From: Cellulomonas sp. PhB150
GTDB taxonomy: Bacteria > Actinomycetota > Actinomycetes > Actinomycetales > Cellulomonadaceae
NCBI RefSeq assembly: GCF_003755175.1
Contig: NZ_RKHX01000001.1
Coordinates: 930,001-994,000, forward strand
Direction of reading: 5' to 3'
DNA: 64,000 bases
A program made the position numbers and the translations under genes. Of the stretch, positions 57,044 to 64,000 are shown one piece after another (position 1 is the stretch's first letter; each line of letters begins with the position of its first letter). The notes under the pieces are model-generated. The model did not search any database, had not been told where the DNA came from, and saw only the letters and a program-made list of their open reading frames with translations.

Positions 57044-59622
57044 GACCGCACCTCCAGGGTGGTTCCGGCGACGAGCACGGGCTCGCCGCGCAGGGCTGCG
57101 TCCCGCTCGTCGGCCGTCGCGGGCCGGGCCTGGCCGCGCTCGGGGACGTAAGCGAGGGACGGGTCGGCGACGTCGGGGGCGTTGACGAAGGACGCGAACC
57201 GCTTGAGCTTCTCGGGGTCGTCGAGCGTGGCCTTCCACTCGTCCTCGTAGTCCGCGACGTGCTCGAGCATCTGCCGGTCGAGGTCCGCGGCGATGCCGAG
57301 CGAGTCCTCGAGCACCACGGCCCGGACGCCGTCGAGGCCGCCCTCGACGTCCTCGATCCACGGCGCGGTGCGCTGCAGGCGGTCGGCGGTGCGGACGTAG
57401 TACAGGAGGAACCTGTCGATGGTGCGGATGAGCGTCTCGGTGTCGAGGTCCTCCGCGAGCAGCTGCGCGTGCCGCGGCGTGAAGCCGCCGTTGCCGCCGA
57501 CGTAGACGTTCCAGCCCTTGTCGGTCGCGATGACGCCCACGTCCTTGCCGCGGGCCTCCGCGCACTCTCGCGCGCAGCCGGAGACGCCGAGCTTGATCTT
57601 GTGCGGCGAGCGCAGGCCGCGGTAGCGCAGCTCGAGCAGCACCGCGAGCGCCACCGAGTCCTGCACCCCGAACCGGCACCACGTCGACCCGACGCAGGAC
57701 TTCACGGTGCGCAGCGACTTGCCGTACGCGTGGCCGGACTCGAAGCCCGCGTCGACCAGGCGCTGCCAGATCAGCGGGAGCTGGTCGATGCGGGCGCCGA
57801 ACATGTCGATCCGCTGGCCGCCGGTGATCTTCGTGTAGAGCCCGAAGTCCTTGGCCACCGCGCCGATCGCGATGAGCCCCTCCGGCGTCACCTCGCCGCC
57901 TGCGATGCGCGGCACCACGGAGTACGAGCCGTCCTTCTGCAGGTTGGCCATCACGTGGTCGTTGGTGTCCTGCAGCGCGGCCCGCTCGCCGTCGAGGACG
58001 TGCGCGGGGGCCGTCGTCGCGAGGATCGAGGCCACCGCGGGCTTGCAGATGTCGCAGCCGCGGGCGTCGGGGCGGGTGCCGAACCGCGCGACGACCTCGG
58101 TGAACGAGCGCACGCCCGCCACCCGGATCGCGTCGTACAGCCCGGCGCGCGAGAGCGCGAAGTGCTCGCACAGGGCGGTCGAGACCGCGATGCCCTGCTT
58201 GGTGAGCTCGGTGGTGACGAGCTTCTTGACGAGCGGGAGGCAGGACCCGCAGCTCGTGCCGGCCTTGGTGCAGGCCTTGACCGCGGGCAGGTCGGTGCAG
58301 CCGTGCTCGGTGACCGCGCCGCGCACGGCCCCGGCGGACACGTTGTTGCACGAGCACACCGCGGCGTCGTCGGGCAGCTCGAGGTCCGGGGCTCCCCCGG
58401 TGCCCTCGGGCAGGAGGTAGGCCGCGGGATCGCCGGGCAGCTCGCGGCCGAGCATCGGCCGCAGGCTCGCGTACGCGGACGCGTCGCCGACGAGGACGCC
58501 GCCGAGCAGCGTGCGTGCGTCGTCGGACATGACGAGCTTCTTGTAGACGCCGGCCACGGGGTCGGCCCAGACGATCTCGAGCGCGCCGGGCGTCTGGCCG
58601 AACGCGTCGCCGAAGCTCGCGACATCGACGCCGGAGAGCTTGAGCTTCGTGGCCGTGTCAGCCCCGGGGAACGACGCGTGGCCGCCCAGCAGCCGGTCGA
58701 CGGCGACCTCGGCCATCGCGTACCCGGGGGCGACGAGGCCGATGCAGGCACCCTGGATGCAGGCGACCTCGCCGACCCCGGAGATGTGGGGATCGGACGT
58801 GAGGCAGGTGTCGTCGACGACGACCCCGCCGCGCGCGCCGATCTCGAGCCCGGCGTCGCGGGCCAGCTCGTCGCGGGGCCGGACGCCGGCGGCGATGACG
58901 ACGACGTCCGCGTCGACCCGACCTCCGTCCGCGAGGTCGAGCCTGCCCACGCCGCCGCGGCGGTGCGGACGGATCCGCGTCGTGGCCGCGTTCAGCCGCA
59001 CACCGACGCCCAGCGCGTTGATGAGGCGGCGCAGCGCCTCGCCGCCGCCCAGGTCGACCTGCGCGGACATGAGGTGCGTGCCCACCTGCAGGACCGTGGT
59101 CTGCGCGCCGAGCGCCTGGAGGGCGCCCGCGGCCTCGAGCCCCAGCAGGCCGCCTCCGAGCACCGCACCGCGCACCGTCCTGCCCTCGCCCATCGCCTCG
59201 ACGTACCCGCGCAGGGCTGCGACGTCGTCGATGGTGCGGTAGACGAACACGCCCGGCAGGTCGGCGCCCTCGATGGGCGGCACCCAGGCCGACGAGCCGG
59301 TCGCGAGGACCAGGTGGTCGTAGTGCTCGACGCGTCCGCGGGCCGTCGTGACGGTCCGGGCCTCGCGGTCGACGGCCACGACCCGCTCGTCGCGGGCGAG
59401 CGTGACGAGCGGGTCGTGCCACAGGTCGGCGTCACCCAGCGCGAGGTCGTCGGCGTCGCGGCCCGAGAAGTAGCTGGTCAGCGCGACGCGGTCGTAGGGC
59501 CGACGAGGCTCCTCGGCGAGGACGGTGACGCGCCACGCGCCGGCCCGGTCCCGGTCGCGCAGGGCCTCGACGAGGCGCTGCGCGACCATGCCACCGCCGA
59601 CGACGACGAGGTGCTGGCTCAT
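57040..59622 (-). CDS. nirB: Assimilatory nitrite reductase large subunit, NAD(P)H-dependent
   Basis: An 860-residue enzyme reducing nitrite to ammonium. In order it has a FAD/NADH oxidoreductase domain (LVVVGGGMVAQRLVEAL; AVLGGGLLGLEAAGAL), a BFD-type [2Fe-2S] domain (CSCNNVSAGAVRGAV, then CTKAGTSCGSC), and a siroheme/[4Fe-4S] domain with TVKSCVGSTWCRFG and LGVSGCARECAEARGKD supplying the four Cys. The frame is open upstream, but ATG 59622 starts the Rossmann strand and has GGAG before it. It leads the operon nirB-nirD-cysG-nnaR-chelatase. A GlnR-like site lies about 105 bp upstream. Confidence 0.95.
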   Translation of the reverse strand: MSQHLVVVGGGMVAQRLVEALRDRDRAGAWRVTVLAEEPRRPYDRVALTSYFSGRDADDLALGDADLWHDPLVTLARDERVVAVDREARTVTTARGRVEHYDHLVLATGSSAWVPPIEGADLPGVFVYRTIDDVAALRGYVEAMGEGRTVRGAVLGGGLLGLEAAGALQALGAQTTVLQVGTHLMSAQVDLGGGEALRRLINALGVGVRLNAATTRIRPHRRGGVGRLDLADGGRVDADVVVIAAGVRPRDELARDAGLEIGARGGVVVDDTCLTSDPHISGVGEVACIQGACIGLVAPGYAMAEVAVDRLLGGHASFPGADTATKLKLSGVDVASFGDAFGQTPGALEIVWADPVAGVYKKLVMSDDARTLLGGVLVGDASAYASLRPMLGRELPGDPAAYLLPEGTGGAPDLELPDDAAVCSCNNVSAGAVRGAVTEHGCTDLPAVKACTKAGTSCGSCLPLVKKLVTTELTKQGIAVSTALCEHFALSRAGLYDAIRVAGVRSFTEVVARFGTRPDARGCDICKPAVASILATTAPAHVLDGERAALQDTNDHVMANLQKDGSYSVVPRIAGGEVTPEGLIAIGAVAKDFGLYTKITGGQRIDMFGARIDQLPLIWQRLVDAGFESGHAYGKSLRTVKSCVGSTWCRFGVQDSVALAVLLELRYRGLRSPHKIKLGVSGCARECAEARGKDVGVIATDKGWNVYVGGNGGFTPRHAQLLAEDLDTETLIRTIDRFLLYYVRTADRLQRTAPWIEDVEGGLDGVRAVVLEDSLGIAADLDRQMLEHVADYEDEWKATLDDPEKLKRFASFVNAPDVADPSLAYVPERGQARPATADERDAALRGEPVLVAGTTLEVRS

Positions 59623-59703
59623 GGGGCTCCGTCCGTGCTGCTGCTCGAGGCGTCGGGTCTGCTCTGGGGGTGCAGGTCCGTGCTCCGACGGTAGGAACCG
59701 CGT

Positions 59704-59742
59704 GTTTCGCCTCCAGGCGCGCATCGGTTTCCTGGTCGGAAC
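59704..59742 (-). promoter_or_regulatory. GlnR-like box before nirB
   Basis: On the minus strand GTTCC-N6-GAAAC (59742-59727) resembles the GlnR pattern gTnAc-n6-GaAAc, with one core mismatch. A second GAAAC lies 23 bp further on (59708-59704), close to the 22-bp spacing of GlnR site pairs. nirB is a classic GlnR target. Confidence 0.5.
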
Positions 59743-59799
59743 GCTTCCCGCACACCGGGCCCCCGGCCGTTGTGAGAGGTCCGTGGCACGCTGGCGCGC

Positions 59800-60336
59800 A
59801 TGGGAGTCGTGATCGCGCTGCTGCGGGCCGTCAACGTCGGGGGCCGCAAGGTCACCGCCGCGGGGATGCGGTCGGTCGCCGAGGGGCTCGGGTACGAGCA
59901 GGTGGCCAGCTACGTGAACAGCGGGAACCTCGTGCTCGTGACGTCCGAGCGGCCGGCCGCCGTCGAGCGCGACCTGTCCGCAGCGCTGTCCGCCGACGTC
60001 GGGTTCGACGTGCCCGTCGCCGCGCGGACGCTCGCGCAGTGGGACGCCGTGATCGACGCGCTGCCGTTCCCCGACGAGGCGCGCGACGACCCGTCCCACC
60101 TGGTCGTCTACGCGTGGGACGGAGACGTGGGCGGCACCACCTTCGACCCGTCGCCGTACGGGAACGAGCGGGTGGTGTGGAAGGGGCACGAGGCGTACGC
60201 GTCCTACCCCGACGGCATCGGCCGCTCGAAGCTGACCCTGCCGGTGCTGAGCAAGGCGTGCGGGCGGGCCGGCACCGCACGCAACTGGAACACCGTGCTG
60301 GCGCTGGCCAGGCTCGGACACGAGCGGGAGCCGTGA
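59800..60336 (+). CDS. DUF1697 family protein
   Basis: A 178-residue protein with the family opening VIALLRAVNVGGRKV and the SYVNSGNLVL segment, ending in RNWNTVLALARL. The family has two ferredoxin-like halves, and its function is unknown. It is divergent from nirB. CACGCT ends 8 nt before ATG 59800, a weak and slightly mis-spaced -10. Its stop is 26 nt before the next gene. Confidence 0.85.
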   Translation: MGVVIALLRAVNVGGRKVTAAGMRSVAEGLGYEQVASYVNSGNLVLVTSERPAAVERDLSAALSADVGFDVPVAARTLAQWDAVIDALPFPDEARDDPSHLVVYAWDGDVGGTTFDPSPYGNERVVWKGHEAYASYPDGIGRSKLTLPVLSKACGRAGTARNWNTVLALARLGHEREP

Positions 60337-60362
60337 TCCCTGCCGATGTCGGGAGGATTTGA

Positions 60363-61316
60363 TTGAATCGGGCGATGGCCTCGCTCGAGATCGACGCTCT
60401 CAACAAGACCTACGGATCCGTCCGCGCGCTGCGCGACATGACGTTCGACGTGCGCGCCGGGGAGATCTTCGGCTTCGTCGGCTCCAACGGTGCCGGGAAG
60501 TCCACCACCATGCGCATCGTGCTGGGCGTGCTCGCCCAGGACAGCGGCGAGGTGCGCTGGGACTCCGCGCCGCTGGGCCCGGACACGCGCCGCCGGATCG
60601 GGTACATGCCCGAGGAACGGGGCCTGTACCCCCGCATGAAGGTCGGCGAGCAGCTCGTCTACCTCGCGCGGCTGCACGGCATGGACACCGCGGCAGCGCG
60701 CGCGTCGATGGAGCGGTGGACCGAGACGCTCGGCATCGAGGAGCGCCGCGGCGACGAGGTGCTCAAGCTCTCGCTCGGCAACCAGCAACGCGTCCAGCTC
60801 GCGGCCGCCCTGGTGCACGAGCCCGACATCCTCGTGCTCGACGAGCCCTTCTCCGGGCTCGACCCGGTGGCGGTCGACGTGATGAGCGGGGTGCTGCGCG
60901 AGCAGGCGGCCGCCGGCCGGCCGGTCGTGTTCTCCTCCCACCAGCTCGAGCTCGTGGAGCGGCTGAGCGACCGGGTCGGGATCGTGCGGGCCGGGTCGAT
61001 GGTGGCGCTCGGCGGGATCGACGAGCTGCGCACGACCGAGCACCGACGCTGGGCGGTCGACGGTCCGCCCGACTCCTCGTGGGCGACCGGCGTGCCCCAG
61101 GTCCGCGTCGTCGAGTCGTCCGGCACGACGACCGTGGTCGAGGCCGCGGGGACCGGCCCGGACGACGTGGACCAGGCCGTCCTGCGCGCGGCGCTCGCCG
61201 CCGGACCGGTGCGGGAGTTCTCGCTCGTGCGGCCGTCGCTGACCGAGCTGTACCGCGACGTGGTGGCAGCCGAGGCTCCCGCCGACCAGGACGAGACCGA
61301 GGAGGGGGCCGCATGA
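60363..61316 (+). CDS. ABC exporter ATP-binding protein (NatA-like)
   Basis: A 317-residue ATPase. Walker A GSNGAGKSTT is near residue 40, signature LSLGNQQRVQLAAAL near 137, Walker B ILVLDEPFSGLDP near 156 and switch His in SSHQLEL. The signature has Leu for Gly (LSLGNQ), as in NatA-type exporters. A C-terminal domain of about 85 residues follows. TTG 60363 has GGGAGGA 5 nt upstream; ATG 60375 is the alternative. It overlaps the permease start (ATGA). Confidence 0.9.
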   Translation: MNRAMASLEIDALNKTYGSVRALRDMTFDVRAGEIFGFVGSNGAGKSTTMRIVLGVLAQDSGEVRWDSAPLGPDTRRRIGYMPEERGLYPRMKVGEQLVYLARLHGMDTAAARASMERWTETLGIEERRGDEVLKLSLGNQQRVQLAAALVHEPDILVLDEPFSGLDPVAVDVMSGVLREQAAAGRPVVFSSHQLELVERLSDRVGIVRAGSMVALGGIDELRTTEHRRWAVDGPPDSSWATGVPQVRVVESSGTTTVVEAAGTGPDDVDQAVLRAALAAGPVREFSLVRPSLTELYRDVVAAEAPADQDETEEGAA

Positions 61317-62518
61317 GCGCCGACCGCTCGCTGGGTTCCGGCGCCGCGATCCGGCTCGTCGCGGGCCGGGAGATCCGCACGCGCCTGGCGTCGAAGGCGT
61401 TCATCTGGCTCACGCTCGCGTTCGTCGTGATCGTCGTGCTCGGTGGGCTGCTGTTCAAGCTCACGGGCTCGTCGAGCGACCCGCAGCAGGTCGCCGTCAC
61501 GGCCGACGCCGCAGCGGTGGCGGACCAGGTCGAGGCGACCGCGACCGGCGTCGGGGTCGAGGTCGTCACGCGCGAGGTCCCCGACCGTGCCGCCGGCGAG
61601 AAGCTCCTGTCGTCGGGGGACGCCGACGCCCTCGTCGTCGCGACCTCGCCGACGCTCGAGATCGTGGTGAAGCAGGACCTGAGCGACCAGCTCGGGTCCG
61701 TGTTCGGGTCGCTCGCGCAGCAGCTCGCACTGAGCAGCGCGGTGACCGACCTGGGCGGCGACCCGGCCGAGGTCGGGAAGGCGGTCGCGACCGCCGCGCC
61801 GACGGTCACCGCGCTCGAGCCCGAGCCCGAGCGCGACGGCGGCCAGATCGCCGCCGGGGTGATCGTCGGGATCCTGCTGTTCATCGCCCTGATGAACGCC
61901 GGCCAGCTCGTCGCGCAGGGCGTGGTCGAGGAGAAGACGAGCCGCGTGGTCGAGCTGCTGCTCGCGACGCTGCGCCCGTGGCAGCTCATGGCGGGCAAGG
62001 TGCTCGGGATCGGCGTCGTCGGGCTGGTGCAGCTCGTGCTGATCGTCGGCGCGGCCGTCGCCTCGTCCCTCGGGTTCGGCGTGCTCGACTCGTCGTCCCT
62101 GGACGTGGGCGCGATCGCGGTGTGGGCGCTCGTGTGGTTCGTCGTCGGCTTCGCGATGTTCGCGCTCGTGCTCGCCGCCCTCGCCGCGTTGGTCTCGCGC
62201 CAGGAGGACATCGGCTCGGTGACGGGACCCGTCATCGCGCTGATGATCGTCCCGTACATCGTCGGCATCAGCATCGCTCCCTACGACCCGGAGAGCACGA
62301 TCGTCGTCGTGATGTCCTTCATCCCGTTCGCGGCGCCGTTCATCATGCCGATCCGGCAGGCCCTCGGCGCGGTCGAGGGCTGGGAGGTCGCGGTGTCGCT
62401 CGGGCTCTCGATCGCGCTGATACCCGTGCTGGTGTGGCTCGCGGGGCGGGTGTACTCCAACGCGGTGCTGCGCGCCGGCGGTCGGGTCAAGCTCAAGGAC
62501 GCGCTCGGGGGACGCTGA
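61313..62518 (+). CDS. ABC-2 type exporter permease (NatB-like)
   Basis: A 401-residue permease. One helix near residues 36-56 is followed by an extracytoplasmic domain to about 180, then five to six helices. GVVEEKTSRVVELLLATLRPWQLMAGKVLGIG is the ABC-2 signature seen in NatB. ATG 61313 overlaps the ATPase stop. NatAB systems export sodium ions, and related pairs export antimicrobials; the substrate here is unknown. Confidence 0.9.
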   Translation: MSADRSLGSGAAIRLVAGREIRTRLASKAFIWLTLAFVVIVVLGGLLFKLTGSSSDPQQVAVTADAAAVADQVEATATGVGVEVVTREVPDRAAGEKLLSSGDADALVVATSPTLEIVVKQDLSDQLGSVFGSLAQQLALSSAVTDLGGDPAEVGKAVATAAPTVTALEPEPERDGGQIAAGVIVGILLFIALMNAGQLVAQGVVEEKTSRVVELLLATLRPWQLMAGKVLGIGVVGLVQLVLIVGAAVASSLGFGVLDSSSLDVGAIAVWALVWFVVGFAMFALVLAALAALVSRQEDIGSVTGPVIALMIVPYIVGISIAPYDPESTIVVVMSFIPFAAPFIMPIRQALGAVEGWEVAVSLGLSIALIPVLVWLAGRVYSNAVLRAGGRVKLKDALGGR

Positions 62519-62532
62519 CCGGCGCACCTGGT

Positions 62533-62538
62533 TAGGTT
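62533..62538 (+). promoter_or_regulatory. -10 box of leaderless HIT-family gene
   Basis: TAGGTT ends 7 nt before ATG 62545, with no Shine-Dalgarno sequence between. Confidence 0.55.
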
Positions 62539-62544
62539 GGGCGC

Positions 62545-62994
62545 ATGGCGACCCTGTTCACGCGCATCATCGACGGCGAGATCCCCGGGCGCTTCGTCTG
62601 GGCCGACGAGGTGGCGGTCGCGTTCGCGACGATCGCGCCCATCACGGACGGGCACGTGCTCGTGGTCCCGCGTGCGGAGATCGTGCAGCTCACCGATGCG
62701 CCCGACGAGGTCCTCGCACACCTGGTCGGTGTCGCGAAGACGATCGGGCTCGCGCAGCAGGCCGCGTGGGGCGCACCGCGCGCCGCGCTGCTCGTCGCCG
62801 GGTTCGAGGTGCCGCACCTGCACCTGCACGTGCTCCCCGCCTGGGACGAGGCGAGCCTGTCGTTCGCCAACGCCAGGACCGACCTGCCCGGTGCGGAGCT
62901 GGACGCCGCCGCGCAGAGCGTCCGCGCCGAGCTCGTCGCGGCGGGCCACGGAGCGCACGTCCCTCGGACGCTGGTCTCGCCCGAGCTCGCGTGA
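62545..62994 (+). CDS. HIT-family nucleotide hydrolase
   Basis: A 149-residue histidine-triad protein. The opening TLFTRIIDGEIPGRFVWAD and the catalytic triad VPHLHLHVLP are diagnostic. Such proteins hydrolyse AMP-linked or dinucleotide substrates. It has its own leaderless promoter and does not appear to belong to the exporter operon. Confidence 0.93.
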   Translation: MATLFTRIIDGEIPGRFVWADEVAVAFATIAPITDGHVLVVPRAEIVQLTDAPDEVLAHLVGVAKTIGLAQQAAWGAPRAALLVAGFEVPHLHLHVLPAWDEASLSFANARTDLPGAELDAAAQSVRAELVAAGHGAHVPRTLVSPELA

Positions 62995-63073
62995 CGATCA
63001 CCCCCTCCGCAACGCGCGTCGGCGCGCGACCCACAGCCTGCGGGCGCACCATGGACGCCGAGCGGAGGTGCCG

Positions 63074-64000
63074 ATGAGCACGCGGGAGAGCAGGACGCGG
63101 GACGGGCTGGCCGCGCTGGCCGGGCTCGCGGCAGGCGCCGTCACCGTCGGTGTCGGGAGCCTCGTCGCGCTGTTCACCGGCGCGGCCTCCGACCCGATCA
63201 ACGCGGTCGGCGCGACGTTCGTCGACGCGACTCCGCTCTGGCTCAAAGAGTTCGCGACCTCCACGTTCGGCACCGACGACAAGCTCGTGCTCGGGCTCGG
63301 CGAGGTGCTGGTCCTCGCCCTGCTGGCCGCGGTGGCCGGGGTGCTGGCCGCCCGGAGGTGGGCGTGGGGCGCGACGCTCGTCGTGCTGCTCGCGGCCGTG
63401 AGCGGGATCGCCGCGATGTCCCGGCCGGACACGGGGACGCTCGCAGCGGTACCCAGCGTGGCCGCGGGGGTCGCGGGACTCGTCTCGCTGCGGCTGCTCG
63501 TCGACCGGCTCCCCCGGGTGGCCGCGAAGGCCGCGCGTCCGACGCCTGCCGCACCCGACCCACGGCCCGTCGACTCCGCCCGGCCCATCGGCGCAGCCGC
63601 AGCGACGACACCTGCGCCGCGCCCGGCTCCCGGGCCGGACCGGCGGGCGTTCCTGCAGGCGACGGCCGCCGCGGCGAGCCTGGGTGTCATCGCTGCCTTC
63701 GTCGGCCGCGCCGTGGGGGCGACCGGGCGCGCCGCCCGCAGCGCCCGCGCGGCCCTGCGCCTTCCGGCGCCCGCGACCACGGCGGCACCCGTTCCCACGG
63801 GCGTGCAGGTTGACACCCCCGGGATGGAGCCGTGGGAGACACCCCCGGACGACTTCTACCGGATCGACACGGCGCTCGTCGTCCCGCAGGTCGACCCGAG
63901 CACGTGGGAGCTGCGCGTTCACGGGCTGGTGGAGCAGGAGGTCACGCTCACGTGGGACGAGCTGCTCGCCTCCGAGCTGGTGGAGGCGTGGGTGACGCTG
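63074..64000 (+). CDS. Membrane-anchored molybdopterin-dependent oxidoreductase, N-terminal part
   Basis: The frame is open to the window end, so only the first 309 residues are seen. Two to four helices occupy about residues 12-150. A Pro/Ala-rich linker follows, then a Tat-like motif DRRAFLQATAAAASLGVIAAFVGRAVG near 195. After that the sulfite-oxidase-type (YedY-like) fold begins: PPDDFYRIDTALVVPQVDPSTWELRVHGLV. The molybdenum-ligating Cys lies beyond the window. ATG 63074 has GGAGGTG upstream. The substrate is unknown; sulfite or methionine sulfoxide are family options. Confidence 0.85.
   Translation, partial: MSTRESRTRDGLAALAGLAAGAVTVGVGSLVALFTGAASDPINAVGATFVDATPLWLKEFATSTFGTDDKLVLGLGEVLVLALLAAVAGVLAARRWAWGATLVVLLAAVSGIAAMSRPDTGTLAAVPSVAAGVAGLVSLRLLVDRLPRVAAKAARPTPAAPDPRPVDSARPIGAAAATTPAPRPAPGPDRRAFLQATAAAASLGVIAAFVGRAVGATGRAARSARAALRLPAPATTAAPVPTGVQVDTPGMEPWETPPDDFYRIDTALVVPQVDPSTWELRVHGLVEQEVTLTWDELLASELVEAWVTL

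Overview
The window is typical actinobacterial chromosome: very high G+C, GTG and TTG starts, short spacers, many ATGA/GTGA overlaps, a WhiB protein, two LytR-CpsA-Psr (LCP) proteins, a coproporphyrin-type heme branch and NnaR-type control of nitrite assimilation. A cello-oligosaccharide-type ABC importer with CebR/CelR-like boxes, a GH81 beta-1,3-glucanase carrying a similar box and an alpha-glucosidase gene cluster point to a polysaccharide-degrading member of the Cellulomonadaceae or a close relative. This is inferred from gene content; there is no rRNA gene to confirm it. I saw no tRNA, rRNA, insertion sequence, prophage or CRISPR array.

Layout. 1-9.3 kb: envelope sugar genes (end of an epimerase, a family 2 glycosyltransferase, galE, two LCP ligases, a GtrA protein, manA) around purE and purK, which are separated by an inserted Phd/VapC-type toxin-antitoxin pair. 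9.4-17 kb: an OmpR-type two-component system, then a NarL-type one leading into a MacB/FtsX-type ABC exporter. 17-23.5 kb: a stand-alone EccC/FtsK-like triple ATPase, a small membrane protein, whiB1, a PdtaS-like histidine kinase and a DUF2505 protein. 24-28.8 kb: sugar ABC importer with its LacI regulator. 28.8-33.7 kb: divergent putA and glutamate dehydrogenase, together a proline-to-2-oxoglutarate route. 33.8-39.4 kb: secreted GH81 glucanase, a META-domain protein, and hemH-hemQ. 39.5-46.1 kb: a second sugar importer with GH13 alpha-glucosidase and LacI regulator. 46.2-53.6 kb: a soluble Ser/Thr kinase, a MarR/flavodoxin pair, an NYN-domain protein, a two-gene envelope unit with a 929-residue repeat protein, and a lipoprotein hydrolase. 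53.6-59.6 kb: the nirB-nirD-cysG-nnaR-sirohydrochlorin chelatase operon. 59.8-64 kb: DUF1697 protein, a NatAB-type exporter, a HIT protein and the start of a membrane-anchored molybdopterin oxidoreductase.

Regulatory features stand out. At least eleven genes have a -10 hexamer (TANNNT or near) whose last base lies exactly 7 nt before the start codon, which indicates leaderless mRNAs and corrects several starts. Strong hairpins sit in both binding-protein/permease spacers of the two sugar importers. Several operator-like palindromes and phased repeats lie at promoters. No wholly new multi-gene system is evident. The least explained items are the stand-alone EccC-like ATPase, the envelope unit at 49.2-52.6 kb with two different repeat classes, and the toxin-antitoxin pair splitting purK from purE.
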